Positions 8,918-19,670 of a stretch of DNA of 28,724 nt are shown here, piece by piece. The notes under the pieces are model-generated. The model made no database searches and had not been told where the DNA came from. It saw only the letters and a program-made list of their open reading frames with translations. The first letter of the stretch is position 1. Every line of letters begins with the position of its first letter. Source of the stretch: Chara braunii (taxonomy: Eukaryota > Streptophyta > Charophyceae > Charales > Characeae); the NCBI GenBank assembly GCA_003427395.1, contig BFEA01000004.1, positions 1,328,196 to 1,356,919 of the forward strand, given 5' to 3'. A program made the position numbers and the translations under genes.

Positions 8918-10652
8918 CACAAAGTGGATTTCTTAGGACACTACGTGTCTGACCAGGGTCTCCACATGGACGACGAGAATATCACTGCTATTGCGGAGTG
9001 ACCCGCTCTCACATCTGCCAAGCAGCTTCGCAGCTTCCAATGCCTGACCAGCTACTATAGTAATTTCATCCGGGGATACGCTAGGTATTATTACGTCCTT
9101 ACCTTCATCCTTCTCCGGAAGAACCCACCCTGGGTTTGGACACCCCTCCACGAGGACGCCTTCCGCGCCCTCAAGAAGGCGGTGACATGCGCACCGGTTC
9201 TTCATCTACCCGATTTTGATCGCCCTCTTATCCTAACTACTGATGCGTAAGACTTTGCTGTAGGATCAGTGCTTTCCCAGGTCTTCCCCTCCTCTCCTGA
9301 TTCCTCTCATCCTCGTATCCCTCGCTTCCCCCCACCTACCCCTACCACTGCTTCCCGACTGACGCCTACTCGTCCAGCTACTGACGAGCCTTCTATTGAC
9401 TATTCTCCTAACATTGCCGAGGACGACACTGTCGAGTCTTGCTCATGTGATTGTCTGATAGCCTTCTACTCCCGTCAACTCTTGCCTGCCGAGATAAACT
9501 ACACCGTTGATGAATGTGAGGTTCTTGCAGTAGTTTATGCCGCTCGGCACTGGCGTCACTACCTGCACGGGGCACCATTCACGGTGCGCACGGACAACTC
9601 TGTTATCCAGGCTTTTCTGACAAAGTCGAAGCTCACTCCTCGACAGGCTCGCTGATGGCGCGACCTATCCGAGTTTAGTTTCACCACTGAGCACATCAAG
9701 GGTGAGACTAATCGGGTCGCAGATGCCTTATCCCGGTGCCCTGACCGCGATCAGGACCAGATCCAACTCTCTTCCATCTCGGTCACCACCGTCCACCACT
9801 CGGTGATCGACGAGTTTCGCACTCAGTACCGCCACTGCCCCGACTATCGCGACATCCACGCGACCCTTCGGAGTGACAAGAACGTCCCGAACTACTCTCT
9901 CGGGGACAACGGTCTCGTGTACTGACACGGTTCACAGGGCACCAGAGAGCCCCGTATTTACGTTCCCTCCACTGCACAGCTACGTGTCCGAGCAGTAGCA
10001 GAGTTCCATGACCAAGCAGTCGCCAGTCATATGGGCTTCCACAAGACGTTGGCTCATGTGAGTCACCTGTACGTCTGGCCGAAGCGCAAGGACTTTATGA
10101 AGGACTACGTCGCAGAGTGTCCCACCTGTCAGGAGGTGAACAGTGTGAACCACCTTTCTTATGGTTTGCTCCAGCCTCTTCCTATCCCTGAGGGTCGTTG
10201 GCAGTCCATCTCGATGGACTTTATCAGTCCCCTTCGTCCTCCGACCCCTCGCAGTCATGATGCTATTCTGATCGTCGTGCACCGCTTCACGAAGCGTGCA
10301 CGTTTTGTTCCGTGCTGCTATGCCATCAGTGCACGTGAGGTCGCCGACATCGTATTTAACCGAGTCATGCGTGACCACGACTTACCTCTGAGCATCATAT
10401 CTGACCGTGACCCGCGCTTTACCAGCCGATTCTGGCAACGGCTCCACGAGGTGTACGACACTCAGCTCCGCTTCTCCTCGTCTTACCATCCTCAGACTGA
10501 TTGTCAGACCGAGATCACTAACAGGACTCTCGAAGATATTCTCCGAAAGATCGTTCGTGACGACCAACAGTGGGATCTCCATCTTGCCCACGCGGAGATA
10601 GCCTACAACCACGCCGTCTCGCCAGCCACGGGGATACTATTGCGACCTCGGC
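8918..10652 (+). pseudogene. pol: pol of element A: RT connection, RNase H and integrase, cut by element B
   Basis: The frame continues one step shifted from RT. Visible parts are [17 protein letters not shown]-like thumb, RNase H (TTDA at 9238, YTVDECEVLAVVYA, VRTDNS) and integrase with a HMGFHKT..CPTC zinc motif (about 10028-10130), catalytic Asp in SMDFI, Asp in SDRDPRF and Glu in TDCQTE. Stops lie at 8999-9001 (TGA, shared with B), 9247-9249 (TAA), 9653-9655 (TGA, Trp in B) and near 9922 (TGA). An 8-bp deletion near 10637 shifts the frame just before the TCGGC site where B is inserted. The gene resumes at 20980. Confidence 0.9.
10648..10652. repeat. Left 5-bp target-site duplication of element B
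   Basis: TCGGC precedes the TG of the B 5' LTR and is repeated at 20975-20979 after the CA of its 3' LTR. Joined, the flanks restore the A integrase text that B itself also encodes (CGACCTCGGCTA). Confidence 0.92.
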
Positions 10653-11012
10653 TGCAGCGGGCCTTCTGCCCTGACCCACAACCAGGGCCTATTTGGCTAT
10701 TTGCCTGTTCGGCCTGTGGGACCAGGCCACAGGCCGTGGCCTGACCCCACAGGCCGTGTGGTTATTCAGTCCAGTCTAGTCCTGCCCGGTACCACTGTCG
10801 GTATCAGTCCAGTCCAGTCCAGTCAGTCCGCTGGGGGTATACCCCAGCTGCAGTTTGTTTTGTGACTCATTCTTCATTTGCGCAGATTGGAGTACGTTTG
10901 TGTTGAGTCTGCGTTGGAGTTGCGCTGTCCCTTTCAGCTCCATCTCCATCTCCCCCATCCTCATCCCTTCGTCTTGATCCTGACAGACTGCCATCCCGGT
11001 GGGTCCGTCACA
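10653..11012 (+). repeat. 5' LTR of element B
   Basis: Starts TGCAGCGG and ends CCGTCACA. It matches 20614-20974 with roughly twenty substitutions and a few short indels by eye. It shares with the A LTR the CCAGT repeats (about 10768-10827), the GGGGTATACCCC palindrome (10830-10848) and the TCCATCTCCATCTC block near the 3' end, but the first 120 bp differ from A. Confidence 0.95.
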
Positions 11013-11013
11013 C

Positions 11014-11025
11014 TGGTAACAGAGC
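11014..11025 (+). other. Primer-binding site of element B (initiator Met tRNA)
   Basis: TGGTAACAGAGC begins one base after the 5' LTR and matches 11 of 12 bases of the plant initiator Met tRNA complement. Confidence 0.85.
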
Positions 11026-11560
11026 TGGCTTTCCTCCCTGCTCCTCTCCCCCACCCACCCCACCTATCAGTTGCCACGCGGCTTGAGTAAAAAAAAAAAA
11101 AAAAACAAAAAAAAACGCTTGCTACTTTTCTTTGGTAATGACACTGGTGCACTCTTTCGATCGTAACTTCTGCATCGGTGGTCTAAATTTATTGATCTTT
11201 AGCTTGCTGCAAAACTCTCGACGAGCCGCTTTCAACAAGCTATAGATCGGCCAATTTTGTACGGTGGTTGAGGAGGTACGATCTTTCAAAGATCGCAATT
11301 TGTTTTTTAAAAGTTTCAAAAAAAACACCCGCGCTTGTTTTTTCAACGAGCGCTATTCCTCTAGGCGGTGGCTGATGCTGCGCGTTATCTCCTTGGAAGC
11401 GGCTTTCAAAAAGTTTTCCAACAAGACCTCTTTTGCCAAATTTCACCCAGCGGGTGAAAAGTTATTGGCAAAAGAGTTTTTGCCCTCTACATCTCCTCTC
11501 TTGACCCGTGGCCATCTCCAAAAGTGCCACGTAGCAGTTTGCTGAGGATTTTTTTGAAGA

Positions 11561-11742
11561 CCCCTCTAGCTAGGGGGCTGCACTACAGTGGAACTGGGTG
11601 GCTGATCAAGATCTCATCCAACCCCAGATATTGTGCAACAGCAGTTCATCACCACCTTGAAGACCCCTTCTCCCAAGGGGTGTATGAAGGCCAAGATCTT
11701 GTGGATCTTGGTGAAGTTGTATGCTCTTGGTTACCCAAAAGC
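11561..11742 (+). other. Hairpin series in the element B leader
   Basis: Stems matching those of A are CCCCT/AGGGG (11561-11576), GGCTGA/TCATCC with one mismatch (11600-11619), CCAAGATC/GATCTTGG (11691-11711) and GCTCTTGG/CCAAAAGC with one mismatch (11723-11742). An extra stem, CCCCTT/AAGGGG (11664-11680), is present. The third stem covaries with A. Confidence 0.6.
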
Positions 11743-12465
11743 TGGGTATCACCTCTCTCATCCCTAATCCACTCTCCCACTCCCTTTTCCCTCTCTCCCC
11801 TTCATCATCAAACCTTCTTTTTCTCTCACCACTACTGATCCATCACCTTTTATCACTCCTCTCTCCACTTTTCTCATTTCTCTCCTCTTCTCCCCACTAA
11901 TCTCTCATCCCCTTCACTCTTTCTCCATCCACTACCATATTTTTACTCTATCCTCTCCCAACCTCACTCTCCTTGCTTCTTTTCCCTACTTCTCTCCTCT
12001 CCTTTCCAACCTCACTCTCATACCTTTCCCTCTTCACTCTTCCCCCACCATCTTTTTCTCTCCTCTCTCTCCACTCACCTTCTTTTACTAATCTCTTACT
12101 TTTTTCTTCACCTTTTCCATAGCTTTCTCTCTTATTCTCTCACCCTCCTCTCCTCCTTTCTTCCCCCAACTACAACCCCATCATCTCCCTCACCTACCAC
12201 TTCAATCTTTTCTCTTTCCCCCCTATTTTTCTCTTTTTTTCATCACTTTTTCATCCCCCTCACCCCCCACTTCGATTTTTTCTGTTTTTCTTCTTTTCAC
12301 TTTCTTTTTTATTTAAATTTTATCCGTTCCTCCAAAAATTCGAATTATCTTCTTCCCTACTTCTTTTCTCATTTTTCTGATTTATTTTATTTTTTTTTAT
12401 TTATTTTAAAAATTTGAATTTTCTTGCGGCACCCTAAAATCTGATTAGGACTTAGCCATTCTTGC

Positions 12466-12720
12466 TTTCGGCACACATTTTGACCTCTTGGGGGTAACGA
12501 AGTGCTGCCGAAATTTGTGAAAAATCCAAAACTTGGTTAGTTTCTCTTCACTCTCCTCCACCTTCTTATTTATTTATCTATTTATTTATCTATTTATTTA
12601 TTTATTTACTTATTTTTCTGAAAATTTTAATTTGCGGCATTGTAAAAATTAGTGTGTTTTTCTTAGTCTCTCCTTTCTCTTTGCACATTTTGACCCCGTT
12701 GGGGTAAGAAAATGCTGCCG
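12466..12720 (+). repeat. Two copies of the two-stem hairpin motif in the element B leader
   Basis: Copy 1 keeps outer arms TTTCGGCA (12466-12473) and TGCCGAAA (12506-12513); its inner arms ACCTC (12483-12487) and GGGGT (12491-12495) still pair through a U-G. Copy 2 keeps ACCCC (12693-12697) and GGGGT (12701-12705) and the TGCTGCCGAAA tail. Confidence 0.6.
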
Positions 12721-13163
12721 AAATTTCCAAAAAAATAAATAAGTCCTCTTCCCTCGCTCTTTACATTTTATTTCTTTATTTATTTTTATTTCTTTTTTTA
12801 TTTTATTTTTATCTCGAAACTTTATTGTTTATTCTATTTTATTTCCCCTTATCTGTTTTCTTAATTAGGTCGCTGCTACCCTCCCCTAACCACCTAAACT
12901 CCGTTAGGGTTTTCTAGGGTTTAGGGTTCTCCTAACTCCCACCCCCCTTCCTACTCTCCCGCCTCCTCCCATCAAGCACCCTGGACCTGGACGGCTCCTC
13001 CCCCCTCGAGCGGTTCGGCGCCTTCGTCTTACGCACGACCCACAAAATCCGAGGCGAGCCGACTCACACATACTCACCCCGCTCCCGCGGTCCCCTTCCT
13101 CTTACCGGTGGGGCCCTTTCCCCACACACTCCTCTGAGGACTACCTCCATTTCCCTTCCGGCC

Positions 13164-15241
13164 ATGGAAGGGAGCTCATCCGAGGAGATCGCCTCAGCGC
13201 AGTCCACACCCCAGGTCAACGCGCCATCAGCGGCTCATGATCAGGCCCATGCGGACACAGTGGACCTTCATGCCGTCTTTATAGCAATCCAGGCACAACT
13301 TAATACGCTTGGACTGTTGCAAGCGCAAATCAATGCGCTAGCCCTCGACGTCAACCGCCTCAAGGGCTCGCATCATCGCTCTCCCCACCGCTCTCACACG
13401 CCTTCCCCTACCGGCTCCGATTCCGGCTCCCCAGGACTCCGGAGACGGAGCCACCATGGTTCCCCCCCCTCTGCGGGCCACGCCCAGCACTCCCCCTCAG
13501 CGGTGGCAAGTGCTGCTGCCGCTCAGACCACCCGGACCGTTGCGACAGTTTTTCCGGCCACGGCCGCCCCTACCTTCTCTACTACTGCCGTAGGTGCTGC
13601 GGTCCAGGTACCGCCTTCTGGCCCAACAGTTTCATCGACCCACACCGGTGTTGCTTCCCAGCTTCCCGCACCAGTCGCGGCAATACGGCTCCGCCCTCTT
13701 CTTCCTGCCTTCGTCCCATCGCCCCCACAGCAGGGTACCGCCCAGGCTGGGATTCCTCCTCCTACTGGGAGACCCGCTCCGCCCCCTCCACCTTCAACCC
13801 CGCGCACCCAGCGAGTGGCCACTTTACAGGCCACCATTGCGCAGGCTCAGGCAGAGATTCTCGCTCTGAGACAGCCTCACCCATCACAGGCTGCCCACCC
13901 TTCTTCCTCTACCACCCCTTCGGTCCCTATGATGCAGGCTCGTTTCCCTCGACCTGCACCTCAACCTCTTCCCTCCTACCTAGCTATTCCTGGACAGCTG
14001 CCCGCGGCCGTTGCCTCCTCATCTGCTGGTCCATCCGCCAGCAGCCACGGCCCACAGCCTTCCCCCACCTCTGCCTCTGCCGCAGTGCACTCGCCTCGAC
14101 TTACGTTGCCGCAGTGCACTCGCCTCGATCTCTCTCCCCCCGCCATCAGCACAGTGGACATCTTCCTGTGCGCACCAGGGACATTCCCGAGTATGATGGC
14201 ACATTCCGTGTCTCTCGCTGGTTGCATATAGCAACGCGCACGCTCTCTATGACGACCACCCGTCAGGAGTTGTGGTGCAATGTGCTCGCAACCGAATTGC
14301 GAGGTAGCCCTTCCACTGCGTGGGAGGATCATTATACCCAGCGCCTCCGTGGGTGAGGTCCCCACTCTGGCCGACTTCGCGGCCTTCCTTCAGGACCGTT
14401 TCGGCGCTCGTCATGACGCCACCGACGCCTTAGACCGCGTCACCCAGACCAGATGGTCTGGGTCCTCTGTACCGGCCGACCTGGAGCGTCACATCCGGGT
14501 GTTTCAGGACGCTCGCCTTGTTTGTGACGAGACGTTCCTACCGGAGGTCACACTCACCGACCGGTTCCTTGTCAGTCTGCCGACTGACTACCGCCTAGAG
14601 CTATAGAGGCGATCATTCTCTTCTGCGGAGCACGTATACGAGGCTGCGCGTCAGTACCAGAGGATGTGCAGTCGCTTCTCCGTCGCCCCATCCTCTTCGC
14701 GGCCAACTGCCACCTCCCTGTCTCGGGGTACCACCCGAGGCCGCTCCGCGTTTGTCGGTCGTTTTCGTCGCCCGGCTCGACCTGGAGCGCCATTCTCTCG
14801 GCACTACAGTTCTCTCGAGTATGGAGAGGACGCCTGAGCCGAGCTCGATCCTACCATTGGGGATGCCCCCGAGGACATCGAGCTTCGGGACGCATCCAGT
14901 ACCACTTGGATGACGACAGTGTCCCAATGGCCGAGCGCCTGCAGATGACCATGTCTGCCATGGGTCGTGCACGCAGTCGGGTTGCACAGGCTGGGGCCCG
15001 CACACCCACAGTTCCTCAGATAGACCTCCCGCAGGGTTTTGTCCCTCCTCGCGGAGCCCTATCCCCTGAGGAGCGTGCCACCCTCGAGGCCCGACGCGAC
15101 TGCCTTCATTGCCGCCAGGATGGACACACCTCCTCATGGTGTCCATACCACACCGCCCTCGATCGTTACTACGCTGACATTTCTCGTCAGCGCCGATCTC
15201 AATCCCCCCCCGGCCCCGCCCGGCCAGCCCCACCCAGCTAG
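13164..15241 (+). pseudogene. gag: gag of element B (multiple lesions)
   Basis: The ATG at 13164 corresponds to the A gag start. The N-terminal part has IQAQLNTLGLLQAQINALAL (a shorter version of the A coiled-coil repeat), then a Pro/Ser/Ala-rich linker. A 29-bp tandem duplication (first copy from 14079, second from 14108) shifts the frame before the gag domain. DIPEYDGTFRVSRWLHIATRTL follows in the new frame; the frame changes again near 14350 (EVPTLADFAAFLQDRFGARHD), then TAG 14604-14606 (Trp in A), TGA 14835-14837, and another shift near 14900. The final part holds a CCHC knuckle CLHCRQDGHTSSWC (15101-15142) and ends at TAG 15239-15241. Confidence 0.85.
15205..15211 (+). promoter_or_regulatory. 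Candidate -1 ribosomal frameshift heptamer, element B
   Basis: C_CCC_CCC in the gag frame, 27 nt before the gag stop. Reading shifted by -1 here stays open straight into pol (stop only at 16306). This would make a Gag-Pol fusion, the common arrangement for elements with separate gag and pol frames. Poly-C slippery sites are unusual, so this needs experimental proof. Confidence 0.55.
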
Positions 15242-18200
15242 CCACGGTGCAGTGTACCCCTGAGGCCTCGCACGTAGCCGGCTTCCCGACCACTAAGTCG
15301 CGGTTTGCCCCTTTGGCTACCCCACCAGAGGATCCTCAGGACATGACAGACGCAGTTCTCTCTGCCCCGTCGTCTGTCGAGGTATCGTCTGCCCCCCAGC
15401 AGACCGCCGCATCTAGCGCTTCTCCCCCGAGACTTCCGACGCGTCACGCCATTCGCACAGCCCGTTGTAGCGCTCAGCTGGCGACTCGCGATGACGTTGT
15501 GTCATCTCTCCTGGACTTGAGCATTCTGCAGGCTCGTCAGAGGCGACTCACGAGACACATCAACGTCCTGTGTCGTCTTCTCGCTCTGCTCTCTGACCCT
15601 AATCGCACCCTACCCATCATCCCTATTCGCCTAGGGACATCTACGAGGGTGTACCGCGCTTTATGGGACTCTGGCTCGCAGGGAGATTTCGTTCACCCTC
15701 GAGTGGTTGAGGAAGCTCGCCTAGCTACCTCTGGGTCCCGCTCTCCTATCTCCGTTACCCTCGAAGATAACAAGACGCAGCGCTTCTTCGATCAGACGGT
15801 CCCCGACCTCCACTTCTCCCTCACCCTCCGACCATCGGATAGTACTCATACGCCTAGGCGCTACCATTCCTCTGCATACTTCGACGTGCTGGAGACCGGG
15901 TACGACTTTATCCTTGGCACTCCCTGGTCTCGCCGGTTCTGTGGCACGGAGGCCGAATGGGCGACCGAGACACTCGTTCTCAAAACGAAGTGTGGTCAGA
16001 CTCATCGCGTCCCGTTCATTGGAACCACGGGCGACACCCCGCCCGACCTACCTCCCCAGAACCCTCGTCCCTCAGGGTCCCACCCCAACATCGCGTTCAC
16101 CTCCCCTCGTCAGTTTGCTCACTTCATACGACAGGAGGATGTCACGTTCTACTTAGTGAACGTCATGGATCTTCTTCGCTATGATCCACTTTGTTCCGAG
16201 GTGGAGCTCATCTCTCTGGAGCCCGATCCCCCTGACCCTTCCTCCATCTTCGTGGCTCCCATCTCTACGTCCACCCGTCAGCCTGCGGATACCCCCTCCA
16301 CGTCCTAGGCCTCTACGCCGTCGACTCTCGAGTCCACACATACGTCTCGTGCCGACGCAGACGCTGAGGAACTCACACGGTTCACGACAGACTTAGAGTT
16401 GGCCGTTCGCGACCTGATTCGAAAGTACCGCGACGTCTTTCCCCCGTATTTCTCATACAGCGGGATTCCCCCGATGCGCGGTGTTGAGCATTCTATGCAG
16501 CTCGTGTCTGACTATCGTGTTCACCATCAGGCACCATACCGACTCTTGATCCCAGAGGCGACGGAACTCGAGCGTCAGCTTGAGGAGCTCCTTCGATTGG
16601 GTTTCATTAAGCCCAGTAACTCCCCTTGGGGTGCACCTGTCCTCTTTGCTTACAAAGCGGATGAAACTCTTCGCCTCTGCATCGACTATCGCGGCCTTAA
16701 CCGTTACACGGTTAAGAACAGCTATCCCATGCCCCGCGCAGATGAGCTGTTTGACCGTCTGGCAGGGAACCGCTTCTTCACGAAGATCGATCTTCGTAGC
16801 GGTTACCACCAGATCCGCGTTGCCACAGAGGATCAGCCGAAGAACGTCTTTCGGTCGCGCTTCGGCCACTACGAGTTCACGGTGATGCCATTCGGCCTCA
16901 CCAATGCCCCCGCCACCTTCCAGACGGCGATGACCGACATCTTCAGGGACATCCTTGAAGAATACATTCTCGTATACCTGGACGACATCTTGGTCTACAG
17001 TCGTACCTTAGAAGACCATATCAGACACCTCCGCGATGTCCTACAGCGCTTACGCAAGCATGGCTTCTATGTCAAGCTCAGTAAGTGTCGCTTTGCCCAA
17101 CGCAAAGTGGACTTTCTAGGCCACCATGTGTCTAACCAGGGTCTCCACATGGACGACGAGAAGATCACTGCTATTGCAGAGTGACCCGTCCCCACATCTG
17201 TCAAGCAGCTTCACAGTTTCCTAGTCCTCATCAACTACTATAGTAATTTTATCCAGGGATACGCTAGGTATTCATACGTCCTTACCTCTNCCCTCCTCCG
17301 AAAGAACCCGCCGTGGTTTTGGACACCCCTGTGCGAGGACGCCTTTCGCGCCCTCCAGAAGGCGGTGACCTGTGCGCCGGTTCTTCGCCTTCCCGATTTT
17401 GATCATCCCCTTATCGTCACCACCGATGCGTCAGATTTTGCAGTAGGAGTTGTTCTTTCTCAGTTGTTTCCCTCTCCTCCAGATTCACCTTACCCCCATG
17501 TTCCTCCTTTCCCCCCCCCTCCTGCTGACACTGCTTCTCGACTGACGCCTACCCTCCCACCACTTCCCTCCACTGACAGTCCTCCTGTTACTTACTCCCC
17601 GACCATCGCGGAGGATGGGACTGTCGAGGCTCGTGCTGGGGATTGCCCGATCGCGTTCTACTCCCGTCAGCTACTGCCTGCCGAGATAAACTACACTGCC
17701 GATGAATGTGAGGTTCTAGCAGTAGTTTATGCTACCCGACATTGGCGTCATTATCTGCACGGGGCGCCCTTCACGGTGCGCACGGACAACTCAGTTGTCC
17801 TGGCTTTCCTCACGAAGCCTAAGCTTTCCCCTCGATAGACACGCTGGTGGCGTGACTTATCCGAGTTCAGTTTCACCACTCAGCCCATCAAGGGTGAAAC
17901 GAACCACATCGCCGATGCCTTGTCCCGCCGTCTTGATCACAATCAGGAACCCATTCAGCTTGCTGCCATCTCCATCACCACTGTTGATCAGTCGGTGATC
18001 GACGCATATCGCACTCAGTACCGCCACTGCCCCGATTATCGCGTCATCCACGCGACACTGCGGAGTGGCAAGACCGTTCCTTCCTACTCCCTCGGGGAGA
18101 ACGGCCTCATGTACTCGCATGACAGATCTGGTCAGCTAGAACCACGTATCTGCGTTCCCTCCACCGGACAACTCCGCGTCCAGGCTGTAGCAGAGTTCCA

Positions 18201-18538
18201 TGACCAGGCAGCTGCCGGTCATATGGGTTTCCACAAGACGTTGGCTCGTGTTTGCTGCCTATACGTCTGGCCGAAGTCCAAGAACTTTGTCAAAGCCTAC
18301 ATCCAGGAGTGTCCTACCTGCCAGGAGGTGAACAGTGCGAACCACCTTCCGTATGGGTTACTTCAGCCCCTACCCATACCTGAGGGTCGTTGGCAGTCCA
18401 TCTCGATGGATTTCATTGGTCTCCTTCGCCCACCCACTGAGCGTGGTCATGATGCTATCCTGGTCGTCATCGATCGCTTCACGAAGCATGCACGTTTTGT
18501 CCCGTGCTGCTATCGCATTAGCACTTGTGAGGTCGCCG
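15212..18538 (+). pseudogene. pol: pol of element B: protease, RT, RNase H and N-terminal integrase
   Basis: One frame spans the whole stretch with three stops: TAG 16306-16308 between protease and RT, TGA 17182-17184 after RT, TAG 17836-17838 in RNase H. Protease has ALWDSGSQGDFVHP (Asp 15667-15669) and GYDFILGTPWS. RT has FFTKIDLRSGYHQI (Asp 16789-16791), [13 protein letters not shown] and YLDD (16975-16986). RNase H has TTDASDFAVG, DECEVLAVVYA and VRTDNS. Integrase has the H-x3-H and C-x2-C zinc motif (HMGFH..CPTC) and the first catalytic Asp (SMDFI, 18409-18411). A 2-base gain near 18538 (ATACATCG versus ACATCG in A) shifts the frame. Apart from the stops it is a textbook gypsy pol. Confidence 0.93.
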
Positions 18539-19670
18539 ATACATCGTCTTCGACCGAGTCGTGAGAGATCACAGCTTACCTCAGAGCATCATCTCCGACC
18601 GTGACCCGCGCTTTAGCAGCACATTTTGGCGACGCCTACACGAGGTGTACGGATCCCAGCTCCGCTTCCCATCGTCTTACCACCCTCAAACGGATGGTCA
18701 GACTGAGGTCACCAATAAAACTCTCGGTAATATCCTCCGAAAGTTTGTTAGGGATGACCAGCAGTGGGACTTACACTTAGCCCACGCGGAGATTGCGTAC
18801 AACCACGCTGTTTCGCCAGCCACGGGGATGTCGCCATTCTATTGCGACCTCGGCTACCACCCTCGCGTACCCGCGGATTTCCTACGACCATCGCGGTTGC
18901 GCCCAGACACTCGTTGCCCTGCGCTTGACGACCGGATCGCCCACATGGCGGTGATTATGAAGCGCGCACACGAGAGTTTAGCCAACTCCCAGACTCGCAT
19001 GGCCGCATGAGCGAACTGATCACGAATGGATCATCCGTTCAAAGTCGGTGACGATGTGCTCATCGACACACACCACTTACAGCTCGAAGCAGATACGCTT
19101 CGCAAGTTCAGGCGTCGTTTCTTCGGTCCATGCCGCATCCTTCAGGCCATCGGTTCTGATACTGCCTCTAGTCCAGTCAGCTTTCAAGTAAAGCTACCTG
19201 GTTACCTTCGACAGGCTCACGTACACGATGTTTACCACGTCTCCTTGCTGCGTCCTTATCGCAGACCGTCCAAGCGCTTCACCGGACGCCCTTATGCGCG
19301 TCCTCCACCTATCATGGCGGATGGTCACGAGGAGTTCGTTGTTTCTGACATCGTATCACGCCGAGTTACCGACGATACCCCTCCACGCATCGAGTACCTT
19401 GTGCGCTGGAAGAGCTACCCTGATGAGGAGGCTACTTGGGAGCCCCTCGAGCACTTGCAACACGCCAGGATGTTGGTGCGTGCATATGATCGTGCTCGTC
19501 GTGCTGAGACATCTGCTTCTACTCAACCGACTGACCCTCTTCCTCCTCCACCGGCTGAGGAGATTGCTGAGGACGAGCCCGCTCCCTCTGAGGTCGTTCC
19601 TCAGCCGCAGACGGTCGCCTCCGAGCGTCCACAGCGCACTCATCGTCGCCCTTCGCGTTACGATGACTGA
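18539..19670 (+). pseudogene. pol: pol of element B: integrase core, GPY/F module and chromodomain
   Basis: Continuing in the shifted frame are SDRDPRFSSTFW (second catalytic Asp), HPQTDGQTEVTN (catalytic Glu), AEIAYNHAVSPATGMSPFY, two TGA stops (19008-19010, 19017-19019), then HPFKVGDDVLI and RRFFGPCRILQAIG, the GPY/F module. The C-terminus carries a chromodomain, EEFVVSDIVSRRV..IEYLVRWKSYPDEEATWEP (about 19330-19440). Chromodomains in this position define chromoviruses and steer integration to chromatin with particular histone marks. The last stop is TGA 19668-19670. Downstream lies about 940 bp without a gene before the LTR. Confidence 0.92.

Larger units (their letters stand above)
11026..13163 (+). 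other. Untranslated leader of element B
   Basis: It opens with pyrimidine-rich DNA and an A-run (11090-11117). Then comes a block of about 380 bp (11120-11500) with repeated TTTCAA(C/A)AAG-type motifs that has no counterpart in the A leader. From about 11505 it aligns with A: hairpin series (11561-11742), long C/T tract (about 11750-12300), two hairpin-motif copies (12466-12513, 12680-12720), T/A-rich DNA, and telomere-like TTAGGGTTT motifs (12884-12930). No coding frame is credible. Confidence 0.75.

Noticed and set aside
9269-9655. Separate small gene within element A
   Set aside because: It is only the stop-to-stop piece of the RNase H part of pol; homologous sequence in B is continuous with RT and integrase.
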